From CBDBCU01 sp965243185 (GTDB lineage Bacteria; Chloroflexota; Dehalococcoidia; Lucifugimonadales; UBA3495): 64,000 nt of DNA. How positions within the stretch are numbered: position 1 is the first letter of the stretch; each line of letters begins with the position of its first letter. Position numbers and translations under genes: made by a program. This document shows positions 50,995-58,296 of this stretch, piece by piece. The notes under the pieces are model-generated. The model saw only the letters and a program-made list of their open reading frames with translations, was not told the origin of the DNA and did not search any database. Where the stretch lies: assembly GCA_965243185.1 (NCBI GenBank), contig OZ251531.1, positions 1,550,001-1,614,000 of the forward strand, in the 5' to 3' direction.

Positions 50995-51270
50995 CTGGGA
51001 CAACCTGGTTACTCGGGGCAACTCTGACACCGGATGAATTCCATAATCCATCCTCCTTATATCCCCGACCTAGCAGGGCGGCTTGGACACCGGATGAATT
51101 CCGTAATCCATCCTCCTTATATCCCCGACCTAGCAGGGCGGCTTGGACACCGGATGAATTCCGTAATCCATCCTAGGTACATCCCCGACCTAGCAGGGCG
51201 ACTTCGACAATCGGCACCTTCCAGATGCCTCTTTTGGGTACATCCCCGTCCGCGCAGGGCTACTCTGATT
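50995..51270 (-). repeat. Tandem array B: four 60-bp units
   Basis: On the minus strand the cores (GCCCTGCTAGGTCGGGGAT or GCGCGGACGGGGAT) lie near 51075, 51135, 51195 and 51256, exactly 60 bp apart, plus a degenerate last unit near 51012. The variable block is GGATGGATTACGGAATTC with CATCC type in the gene-proximal units and AGGCATCTGGAAGGTGCC type in the distal unit; both kinds also occur in array A. Confidence 0.9.
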
Positions 51271-51374
51271 CAACCGACTTATCTAACTAAAAGAGAAGGA
51301 ACATCTGCGGGGCAACCTGAACATTTTAACTCTCTATTGTAAGATAGGGTGGGTGTATTCCCTCGCCGCTACTA

Positions 51375-51403
51375 ATTATAATACATAAATGCGATGTTGT
51401 CAA
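51375..51403 (-). promoter_or_regulatory. Consensus sigma70 promoter of array B
   Basis: On the minus strand: TTGACA (51398-51403), 17-bp spacer, TATAAT (51375-51380). Both hexamers match consensus exactly. About 105 bp of leader precede the first unit. Confidence 0.9.
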
Positions 51404-51433
51404 GCCAATTGGCAATTATCTGCTTTACACAAC

Positions 51434-51465
51434 AAGCCGGGCCAGTGGTTAGACTGGCCCGGCTT
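51434..51465 (-). terminator. Terminator of the Element B lipoprotein
   Basis: AAGCCGGGCCAG pairs perfectly with CTGGCCCGGCTT, 28 bp after the lipoprotein stop; separates it from the array promoter. Confidence 0.75.
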
Positions 51466-51493
51466 GAGTGGAACGGCGGGACGGTCTAACCGG

Positions 51494-52417
51494 TTACCCG
51501 TCCGAATAGACGAAGCGGTCAAACAAATAGTTGACAAACGCTTCGTCATACTGCTGTGTCCACCCGTTACACACCTCCACCACCAGTGTGAAAGCCCTTC
51601 GCGGCGTCAAGATATAATACCCACGACCCAAAATGTCGCAAAAGCCGCCCGTCCCTTCATACCGGTACTCAGAGCGCATTACCGTTGCCGACACTGTCGA
51701 CAAGGACACCAGATGAAAACCGGATTCAGCCTTGGTCGGCTCCAGGTCAATCTCTACCAACCCTGCAACGGTGAAGTCATTGGCCCAACCGTGCGGGGCG
51801 GTAAAAACTGAAACTGTGACATCTGCTCCCATACCGGGGGCTTCATATATCAACAAGTCGCCGGATACGCCGTCGACCGGGATACTCTCATCGTATGCCT
51901 TCTGCCAATCCGTCGGAACTGCCAGGCTGAAGTAGGTGCGAGGATTATGCCTAATCCACTGCACTGTCGGAATTGGAGTCGCCGTGGGACGAGGCGTGGC
52001 AGTAGGCCGCGGCGTAGGGGTGGGAGTAGGCCGTGGCGTCGCGGTGGGTGCCGGCGTAGGGGTAAGCGTCGGATACGGCGTGTAGGTGGGATAAGCAGTG
52101 GCCGTCGGGTAAGGCGTATAGGTAGGCAGGGGTGTTGGCGTGGGATAGAGGGTGTACGTAGGGCGTGGCGTGGCCGTGGGGTAAGGAGTGGATGTTGGTT
52201 CATTAGTCGGGGTAGGGTAAAGGGTGTGGGTCGGACGGGGCGCAGCCGTGGGGTAAGACGTAGCCGTGGGATAGGGCGTGGCCGTGGGGACTTGGGAAAG
52301 CCGGGCTACCACGGTAGCCGGGATGTCCGGCGTAGCCGTCGGCGCGGCGGTAGCGCAGGCAACGGCGGTCAGGGAAAGAATTAGCAGGACGACGAGCGCA
52401 GGGAAGGCTTTTACCAC
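51494..52417 (-). CDS. Pro/Thr-rich lipoprotein of Element B
   Basis: 307 residues. A GTG start at 52417 is chosen because GAGGGGG lies 9-15 nt upstream, as in Element A; another GTG at 52432 is possible. Signal peptide LVVLLILSLTAVACATAAPT with lipobox-like TAVAC, then a long PTATPYPT/RPTYTLYPT linker (about 110 residues), then a C-terminal domain (HNPRTYFSLAVPTDWQKAYD to YDEAFVNYLFDRFVYSDG) homologous to that of the Element A lipoprotein. The linkers differ in repeat number and type. Function unknown; surface exposed. Confidence 0.85.
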   Translation of the reverse strand: MVKAFPALVVLLILSLTAVACATAAPTATPDIPATVVARLSQVPTATPYPTATSYPTAAPRPTHTLYPTPTNEPTSTPYPTATPRPTYTLYPTPTPLPTYTPYPTATAYPTYTPYPTLTPTPAPTATPRPTPTPTPRPTATPRPTATPIPTVQWIRHNPRTYFSLAVPTDWQKAYDESIPVDGVSGDLLIYEAPGMGADVTVSVFTAPHGWANDFTVAGLVEIDLEPTKAESGFHLVSLSTVSATVMRSEYRYEGTGGFCDILGRGYYILTPRRAFTLVVEVCNGWTQQYDEAFVNYLFDRFVYSDG

Positions 52418-52451
52418 AGGGAACCCCCTCACAAGTTAGGATTTGGCTTCC

Positions 52452-52688
52452 TGCGACAGACACCAATTCCCGGCGTGAGCCTGCAAGGGGGCAAGGCAAA
52501 GGCCAAGCCCTAACGGTTACTCACGCCTTAACAAGGGGAATCCTCGGGAAGTCGAAGTGTCTGTCGCGCCCCCAACTATAGGCAATGGACTGGAGCGTGT
52601 CAAGATGCGGCGGCGACAAATTAAGTCGCAACAAATAATTTGCTTTACGAAATTTTGTCTGCTATTATCCGGCTATGCGATAGACGCC
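52452..52688. promoter_or_regulatory. Divergent control region of Element B with three operator-like sites
   Basis: Lipoprotein promoter on the minus strand: TTGACA (52598-52603), 17 bp, TATAGT (52575-52580). Transposase promoter on the plus strand: TTGCTT (52640-52645), 17 bp, TATTAT (52663-52668). Sites: TGCGACAGACACC 52452-52464, GTGTCTGTCGC 52557-52567, TGCGATAGACGCC 52676-52688. Positions relative to the promoters match Element A, but the A of TGTAGCA is C here. Leader hairpin GGCGTGAG (52472-52479) with CTCACGCC (52520-52527) replaces the GCGTAAGC stem of Element A. Confidence 0.75.
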
Positions 52689-52715
52689 AATTCCCTAATA
52701 CAGAGAGGTGATACA

Positions 52716-53654
52716 ATGGCTAAACAATCGGCGCCGGGCAAGTTTTTCCGCAAGGGCATTGGCCTGCCCGAACTGTTTCAGATGTTCCCGGATGACGCTG
52801 CCGCCGAGGAGTGGTTTATCGCCGCCCGTTGGCCCGACGGCCTCCGCTGCTCCCACTGCGGCGGCCCCAACGCCGGGCGGGAAGGCAAGCATCCTCAGAT
52901 GCCCTTCCACTGCCGGGATTGCCGCAAGTTCTTTTCAGTGAAGACCGGCACGGTAATGCAGTCCTCCAAGTTGGGGTATCAGAAGTGGGCGTTGGCCATC
53001 TACATCCTGACCACCAACCTGAAAGGCGTATCCAGTATGAAGCTGCACCGGGACATTGGGGTAACCCAAAAGACGGCGTGGCACTTGGCACACCGTATCC
53101 GCCAAGGCTGGAGCGAGTTGATTGCTTCCTTCTTTGGGCCGGTGGAAGCCGATGAAACCTACATCGGCGGCAAGGAGGGGAACAAACACGCCGGCAAGAA
53201 ACTCCACGCCGGCGGGGGAACCGTCGGTAAAACGGCGGTGGTCGGCGTGAAAGACCGGCGCACCAACAAAGTCAGCGCCACGGTGGTAAAGTCCACCGAT
53301 GCGCCGACTTTGCAGAGGTTTGTGGAGAGCCGCACCCGGGATATGGCGACGGTTTACACCGATGAGGCCCGGGCTTACGCGGGTCTGTCCCGGCCGCACG
53401 AAGTAGTGAAGCACTCGGCGGGCGAGTATGTGCGGGCGATGGCGCATACCAATGGGGTGGAGTCCTTCTGGTCAATGCTGAAGCGGGGCTATATCGGGAT
53501 ATACCATCACTTCAGCGCCAAGCATCTGCACCGGTATGTCTGCGAGTTTGAGGGGCGGCACAATCAGCGGCCGCTGGACACGCTGGAGCAGATGGTCATG
53601 ATGGCCCGGGGAATGGTCGGCAAACGGCTGCGCTACGCCGACCTGATTGCCTGA
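52716..53654 (+). CDS. IS1595-type (ISXO2-like) transposase of Element B
   Basis: 312 residues from ATG 52716 (GAGAGGTGAT upstream). Same zinc ribbon (CSHC ... CRDC) and DDE motifs (VEADETYIGGKEG, VYTDEARAYAGL, NGVESFWSMLKRGY) as the Element A enzyme, differing at 9 residues. Both look intact. Confidence 0.95.
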   Translation: MAKQSAPGKFFRKGIGLPELFQMFPDDAAAEEWFIAARWPDGLRCSHCGGPNAGREGKHPQMPFHCRDCRKFFSVKTGTVMQSSKLGYQKWALAIYILTTNLKGVSSMKLHRDIGVTQKTAWHLAHRIRQGWSELIASFFGPVEADETYIGGKEGNKHAGKKLHAGGGTVGKTAVVGVKDRRTNKVSATVVKSTDAPTLQRFVESRTRDMATVYTDEARAYAGLSRPHEVVKHSAGEYVRAMAHTNGVESFWSMLKRGYIGIYHHFSAKHLHRYVCEFEGRHNQRPLDTLEQMVMMARGMVGKRLRYADLIA

Positions 53655-53785
53655 CCGGATGTCGGTTAGAACGCCGGCAACCGGCCGGGCAGTTTGGCGC
53701 AACATAGCATAAACGGGGCAAGGATAAGTGGGTCGTTTGGGTGCGAAATAACGGGGAACTGGTCGGGTCATCCCTAACCCATCCT

Positions 53786-53808
53786 GTTTAGGTTGGTATA
53801 TAATTCCC
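53786..53808 (-). repeat. Element B right TIR
   Basis: The complement reads GGGAATTATATACCAACC then TAAAC, followed inward by AGGATGGGTT as in the transposase-side end of Element A. AATTTTTT follows at 53809-53816. The interval 53655-54024 otherwise holds only the palindrome and REP-like repeat. Confidence 0.94.
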
Positions 53809-53845
53809 AATTTTTTTGGTCCAGGGAAAGGGGCGAAAAAATACG

Positions 53846-53875
53846 GCGGGGGAACTTTTGTAAAAGTTCCCCCGC
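53846..53875. repeat. Perfect palindrome after glycosyltransferase 2
   Basis: GCGGGGGAACTTTT and AAAAGTTCCCCCGC with a 2-nt centre. Same as at 43321. Confidence 0.8.
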
Positions 53876-53905
53876 ACCCCCTCAAAACTTTTTGAGTTTT
53901 GGGAG

Positions 53906-54008
53906 TTTTTAAGGGCGGCCTTTCTGGATTCCCACTTTCGTGGGAAGGACGGGGGAGAGGCGGGAAGGGCCGGGGGAGGGTGGGAAGGACGGTTGCGATA
54001 GGCGATAG
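53906..54008 (+). repeat. REP-like intergenic repeat, copy 3 (expanded)
   Basis: AAGGGCGGCCTTTCTGGATT, CCCACTTTCGTGGGAAGGAC as in copy 2, then a purine-rich GGGGGAGAGGCGGGAAGG-type insertion, then GGACGGTTGCGATAGGCGATAG. Confidence 0.75.
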
Positions 54009-54024
54009 CCTTGATTGCCGGCCT

Positions 54025-56055
54025 TTACTGCCTTGCCGACAATTCGGCCTGCCAGACCGCTCCTTCGCCGTCTATAAACTGCCCGGTTTTGATGGCGGCG
54101 AGGGGATAGTCGGGCAAGGGAACTACCGCCCAGCAGCGGCGGCCGTATAAGGCGCCATAGTCGTCAAACCGAAAGTCCCGGTTGGCAAAGCCCGAGGGCT
54201 GCCGGTCTGCCGGCAAATCGGCGGCGTGGGCCGGGGTGAGGTGCAGAAAGAACCGCTCCCGGGTGTCGTAAGCGGTACAGTTCTCTTTATAGTAGGTCAG
54301 ACTTTTATCCCCCCAATAGACACTGAACCGGGCTTGGGCCGACGGCGCGCCGGCGACCGGCGGCCGGGCGGCGGCCAGCAGCGGCCCGCGCGCCGCGCCG
54401 GCCGCAACCAGCGCCGGGTCATAGGCGTAATAGTAAGCGCCGTAGGACTCCAGGATTAGCCGGTCAGTGTCGAGTTCCGCCAACTCGTCGGCCGCCAGGA
54501 CATAGTGGGCTACCGTTTTCAAGTCAATGCCGCCGGCTTGCAGGACTTGCCGAAAAATGCGGTCGGACTGCGGCTCCGCTAAAGGCGAGGTGAATACGAA
54601 TTGCCCAAAGGCTACGGGATAGTGAAAGCCGGAATTGGGGCGGGCTACGATGCGGGTATTCAGATACTCCCGGGGCGGGGGCTGGGTATAAAACAGGGCG
54701 TAAATGCCGGGATAATGTTGTTGGTTGGAAACATATACCGCCTCCGCTCCGGCGGCGGATACCGCCCGCTCCAGGGCCGCCGCCAAGTCCCGGTGAAACA
54801 CGGCGGCGGCTTGGTCAGCGTAATTTTGGAAGTACTGATAAACGAAAACGCTGCCATAGGCCACATAGGCGGCGGTCAGCGCATAGAGGGCAAAGCGGCG
54901 ATGGCGGCCAATAAAGAAAATCCCGACGGCCATTAAGTAGAGGGCCGGCAGCCACAGGGCATTGATCCGGTGGATCCAGGCTTCGGTAGTCAGCGCAGTC
55001 AGCAGGGCGGCGGCAAACCAGCAAGCCAGCAGCAGATGCACGCCATAGTCCCGGCGTACTTTAGCCCGGTATAAGACCACCGCCAAACCGACCAGGCTGA
55101 GCAAAATAGCGAGCGGGGGCAGCGCGCCGAATCCGGGCAGCGCATTATCGACCCGGCCGTCGCCCGAACCGAGCAGCAAAGCCGCCAAGGATGGGATATT
55201 GGCAAGGAAACTGGACCCGTCGCCGCCGAGCAGCAGGTTCACGGTTTCATACCGGGGGGGGTGGCCGGTGTAACGGGGTATGGACACCCCCCACACCGCG
55301 ATCGTATCCAGTCCAAAGGAGTTAATAATTACCAGCAGAATTATCGGCAAGGCAACCAGGACGGCCAGGGCGGCGAGGGTCAGGAGCCGCCGCCAGTCGG
55401 CTAACCGGTTCAGCCGCAGCCAAGCAAAGACCAATCCCAGAAACAGGGGGGCCAAGGCATAAGCCAGTACGGAGGCATACACCGACAAAGCAAGAACCGC
55501 GACGGCGGTAGCTTGAATCAGCAACCGGCCCCGATCCGGTCGGGAAAGGAAATAAACGCTCAGCAGCAGCAGAAAGGGCAGCAAGTTGGAGTCCAAGCCC
55601 CAACGGGATGCCATCAGATGCCAGGAATTGAGGGACAGCAGCAGCAGTAGCAGCAGAGCAAAGCCGCGGTCGGCCGCCCTTTCGCCAATTTTCCACATCA
55701 GGAACAGGGCCAGCACGCCGCCGATAACCATCGGCAGGCGAAACATAGCGGCGGTGAGACCGCCCAAGGCGATAAAGGGCAGGGTCAAGTAGCCATAGAT
55801 GGCGCCGCTGTGCGCTCCCCCGCCCCAATTTATGAAATGTACCGGCCGGGAAAAGCCGTTGCGGTCCATGCCGAAGTTCAGCACAGCCCAAGCGTCATAG
55901 CCTACGGCCGCCTCATCCTGATGCAACCCCGGCGGCAGCTCCCCAAAGGCATAGAGGCGTAAGACCGCGCCCAGGGCCAGTAGCAGGCCGGCGGCAATCA
56001 GTTCCGGGGATGGGGATGGCGGTAAGCTTTGGCGGATCCGTTGCAGCAGCAGCAT
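54025..56055 (-). CDS. Membrane glycosyltransferase, PMT-like (copy 2)
   Basis: 676 residues from ATG 56055, the equivalent of the copy 1 start; longer starts are not supported. Same layout: many membrane helices, first-loop acidic motif ELPPGLHQDEAAVGYDAWAV, and a soluble end (RERFFLHLTPAHAADLPADR, DYGALYGRRCWAVVPLPDYP). GT-C enzymes of this type use polyprenyl-linked sugars outside the membrane. Paired by position with secreted protein 2 before Element B came in. Confidence 0.82.
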   Translation of the reverse strand: MLLLQRIRQSLPPSPSPELIAAGLLLALGAVLRLYAFGELPPGLHQDEAAVGYDAWAVLNFGMDRNGFSRPVHFINWGGGAHSGAIYGYLTLPFIALGGLTAAMFRLPMVIGGVLALFLMWKIGERAADRGFALLLLLLLSLNSWHLMASRWGLDSNLLPFLLLLSVYFLSRPDRGRLLIQATAVAVLALSVYASVLAYALAPLFLGLVFAWLRLNRLADWRRLLTLAALAVLVALPIILLVIINSFGLDTIAVWGVSIPRYTGHPPRYETVNLLLGGDGSSFLANIPSLAALLLGSGDGRVDNALPGFGALPPLAILLSLVGLAVVLYRAKVRRDYGVHLLLACWFAAALLTALTTEAWIHRINALWLPALYLMAVGIFFIGRHRRFALYALTAAYVAYGSVFVYQYFQNYADQAAAVFHRDLAAALERAVSAAGAEAVYVSNQQHYPGIYALFYTQPPPREYLNTRIVARPNSGFHYPVAFGQFVFTSPLAEPQSDRIFRQVLQAGGIDLKTVAHYVLAADELAELDTDRLILESYGAYYYAYDPALVAAGAARGPLLAAARPPVAGAPSAQARFSVYWGDKSLTYYKENCTAYDTRERFFLHLTPAHAADLPADRQPSGFANRDFRFDDYGALYGRRCWAVVPLPDYPLAAIKTGQFIDGEGAVWQAELSARQ

Positions 56056-56176
56056 CTTGGGCGGGATTGTAGCATAGCAGCCCGGCCGCAATCCGGGCAG
56101 TTTTAAGGGGCGTAAGTTCTGTGGTAGAATAACCCATATTCCCAAAATCCCAAGTTTCCCCAAGAGGAGTTGTTTG

Positions 56177-57073
56177 ATGAATTTCAAGTTACGGGCGGGC
56201 CGCGCCGGGTTGTTCTTGGCTCTGGCCGCGGCCGGGCTGCTGGCGGCGGCTTGCGGCAGCGCCAGTCAACCGCCGCCGGTCAGTGAACCGGCCACGCCGG
56301 CGGCCGCCGCCCAAGTTACGCCGGCGCAGCCGGTCAATCAGGAACCGGCGGTTAAGGCCGCGCCGGCTAATCCGGCGCAAGCGGCAGAACCGGCCGGGCA
56401 AGAGCCGGCGGCCAAGGCAATGCCGGCGGCGGCCGGGGAACCGGCCCAAGGGCAGCCGGCCGTCCAAGCCCAACCGGTCGAACCAGCCGACGCGGAACCG
56501 GCCCCGGCGGCGGTTGCTCAAGCGGAGCCGGTTGCGCCCGTTGCGCCGGCGGAACCCGCCGCCGCGGAGACGGAACCGGTGGCCGAAGTTGAACCGGCGG
56601 CACCGGCGGTTCCTTTGCCGGAGACCGGGCATCAGGTCGGGTATCGTATCCCCGACTTTACGCTGGAACTGGCGGCGGGCGGCACGGTTACGGCGGCCGA
56701 TTTGACGGCGGCCGGGCGGCCGACCTTCCTGTTTTTCTTTGCCACTACTTGAGGGGTCTGCACCGCCGAGTTGCGGCGGCTGAAAGACATCTATCCCGAA
56801 TATGCCGACGCGGTGGATTTTTACGCCATTGGCACCTTTTCCAAGCGCATTGAAAGTCTGGAAACCCTGGAGAGCTACCGCCAAAAGCAGGGACATCCCT
56901 GGCCGGTGGCTAATCCGACCGACGCCGCCATTCTGCAAGACCTGGGCGTAACCGTCCAGTCCACTAAAATAGCCTTCGACGGCAACGGGGTGATAACCTA
57001 TCGGGATGGCTTTGGCGATGGCGATCCGGAGGCTTGGCGGCAAGTCTTTGCGGAATTAGCCCAACCGCAGTAA
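56177..57073 (+). CDS. Selenocysteine-containing thioredoxin-like lipoprotein
   Basis: 298 residues if TGA at 56750-56752 (codon 192) is read as selenocysteine. Signal peptide with lipobox LLAAACGS, a Pro/Ala-rich linker (about residues 30-150), then a thioredoxin-like domain GYRIPDFTLELAAGGTVTAA, PTFLFFFATT, Sec, GVC, TAELRRLKDI and SLETLESYRQKQGHPWPVAN to the C-terminus. The active site is Sec-x-x-Cys where relatives have Cys-x-x-Cys. A hairpin starts 10 nt after the TGA. Likely exported, membrane-anchored redox protein, e.g. of the TlpA/AhpC group. Starts from ATG 56177 with GAGGAG upstream. Confidence 0.88.
56763..56779 (+). promoter_or_regulatory. SECIS-like hairpin of selenoprotein 1
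   Basis: CCGCCG, loop AGTTG, CGGCGG; begins 10 nt after the TGA. The loop holds the GU expected in bacterial SECIS elements. Confidence 0.8.
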
Positions 57074-57103
57074 CCGGCCGGGCCGGCCGCCGGGAGACGG
57101 GCG

Positions 57104-57742
57104 ATGAACGGCAATTTGTTGACCAGCCGTATCCTGCCGGTACTAGGACTGCTGATTGCCTTGGCCGGCTTGGGGGTGTCGGTCTATCTGTCGGTCAGCC
57201 AACAACGGGAGCCGGCGGCCGGGGCGGCGACTAATCCGGCCGCCGGCGGCGTCATCCTGACCGGGGCGGATTTCCCGGCGGCCGCAGCAGTTGCGCCCGG
57301 TCATCAAATCGGCTACCGCATCCCGGATTTTGCCTTGGAATTGGCGGACGGCGGCGCGGTTACGGCGGCCGACTTGGTGGCACAGAGGCAGCCGACCTTT
57401 CTATTTTTCTGGGCGACTACTTGACCGGTCTGCACCGCTGAGTTGCAGCGGATGGGGGATATTTACCCGGATTATGCCGAGGAGGTAGCCTTTTATGCCG
57501 TTGGCGTCCATCCCGGCGTTGTCGAAGACCTGGCTACCTTGGAGCGTTATCGGCGGGAACGGGGCCATCCCTGGCCGGTAGCCGTAGCCCCCCGGCAGCT
57601 GCTGGCGGACCTGAATGTAACCATCCAGTCCACTAAAATAGCCTTCGACGGCAGCGGGGTAATCACCTACCGGGAGGGTATGGGCCGCGGGGATGATGCC
57701 ACATGGCGGCAAGTCTTTGCGGAACTGGCGGCCGGGGAATAG
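57104..57742 (+). CDS. Selenocysteine-containing thioredoxin-like membrane-anchored protein
   Basis: 212 residues if TGA at 57422-57424 (codon 107) encodes selenocysteine. One N-terminal membrane helix (ILPVLGLLIALAGLGVSVYL), short linker, then GYRIPDFALELADGGAVTAA, PTFLFFWATT, Sec, PVC, TAELQRMGDI and TLERYRRERGHPWPVAVAPR. The active site Sec-Pro-Val-Cys corresponds to CPVC/CGxC of TlpA-like proteins. It is a tandem paralog of the gene before it (30-bp gap), with a shorter linker and a membrane anchor instead of a lipid anchor. Confidence 0.88.
57435..57451 (+). promoter_or_regulatory. SECIS-like hairpin of selenoprotein 2
   Basis: CCGCTG, loop AGTTG, CAGCGG; begins 10 nt after the TGA. One base pair differs from the first copy (C-G replaced by T-A) with pairing kept. 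Confidence 0.8.
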
Positions 57743-57854
57743 CCGGGCAACCGGGGTTAGAACTGCCGTCCATCCCGGCACTACCCGCCCGGCAATCAGC
57801 CCGGGCATTGCCCCGCCCGGCAAAGGCAGCGATACGGAAAGCAGGAGCGTAAGA

Positions 57855-58286
57855 ATGGCGGCGCAGCAGGGCGATACGGTCAAGGTTCACTACACCGGGC
57901 GGCTGGATGACGGCAGCGTGTTTGATTCCTCGGACGGCGGTGCGCCGCTGGAGTTCACTATCGGCGGCGGGCAGATGATACCCGGCTTTGAGCAGGGTGT
58001 GGTGGGGATGGCGGCCGGCGAGGCCCGCACGGTGATTATCGCCGCCGACCAAGCTTATGGCATTTACCAGCCGCAGGGGGTGATTGAAGTTCCCCGGTCG
58101 GATATTCCGGCGTCTATTCCGCTGGAAGTGGGGATGCAGCTGCAAGCCACGGGCCGCGACGGCCGCCCGGCTTATATGACGGTGCTGGAACTGTCCGCCG
58201 ACCGGGTAAAGTTGGACGGCAATCATCCTTTGGCGGGCAAGGATTTGACTTTTGACTTGCAGTTGGTGGAAATACAGCCGGGGTAA
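57855..58286 (+). CDS. FKBP-type peptidyl-prolyl isomerase, SlyD-like
   Basis: 143 residues from ATG 57855 (AGGAG upstream). GDTVKVHYTGRLDDGSVFDS, GGGQMIPGFEQGVVGMAAGE and the IF-domain-like insert YQPQGVIEVPRSDIPASIPL, then HPLAGKDLTFDLQLVEI. Helps protein folding; the C-terminal His-rich metal tail of SlyD is absent. Follows the selenoprotein genes, 112 bp on. Confidence 0.92.
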   Translation: MAAQQGDTVKVHYTGRLDDGSVFDSSDGGAPLEFTIGGGQMIPGFEQGVVGMAAGEARTVIIAADQAYGIYQPQGVIEVPRSDIPASIPLEVGMQLQATGRDGRPAYMTVLELSADRVKLDGNHPLAGKDLTFDLQLVEIQPG

Positions 58287-58296
58287 GCGGCGGCGG

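Larger units (their letters stand above)
49070..53808. mobile_element. Element B: IS1595-type cargo transposon, 4739 bp
   Basis: Inverted repeats starting GGGAATTATATACCAACC at both ends (23 bp identical) and an 8-bp direct repeat AATTTTTT at 49062-49069 and 53809-53816. Gene order from the right: transposase, divergent control region, lipoprotein (minus), then terminator, strong promoter, repeat array, PaREP1/HEPN, Panacea-domain protein and membrane protein (all minus). It lies between secreted protein 2 and glycosyltransferase 2; the uninterrupted first pair shows the ancestral order. No secondary IS has hit it, so it is the cleaner copy. Confidence 0.94.

Noticed and set aside
51034..51342. 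Repeat array B as a coding repeat (20-codon period gives an open frame)
   Set aside because: Array A has 59-61 bp units that break any frame, and the open frame lies antisense to the promoter.
56750..57424. Selenoprotein genes as pseudogenes with nonsense mutations
   Set aside because: Both TGAs lie at the same catalytic position, no other damage is present, and both have SECIS-like hairpins at the right distance.
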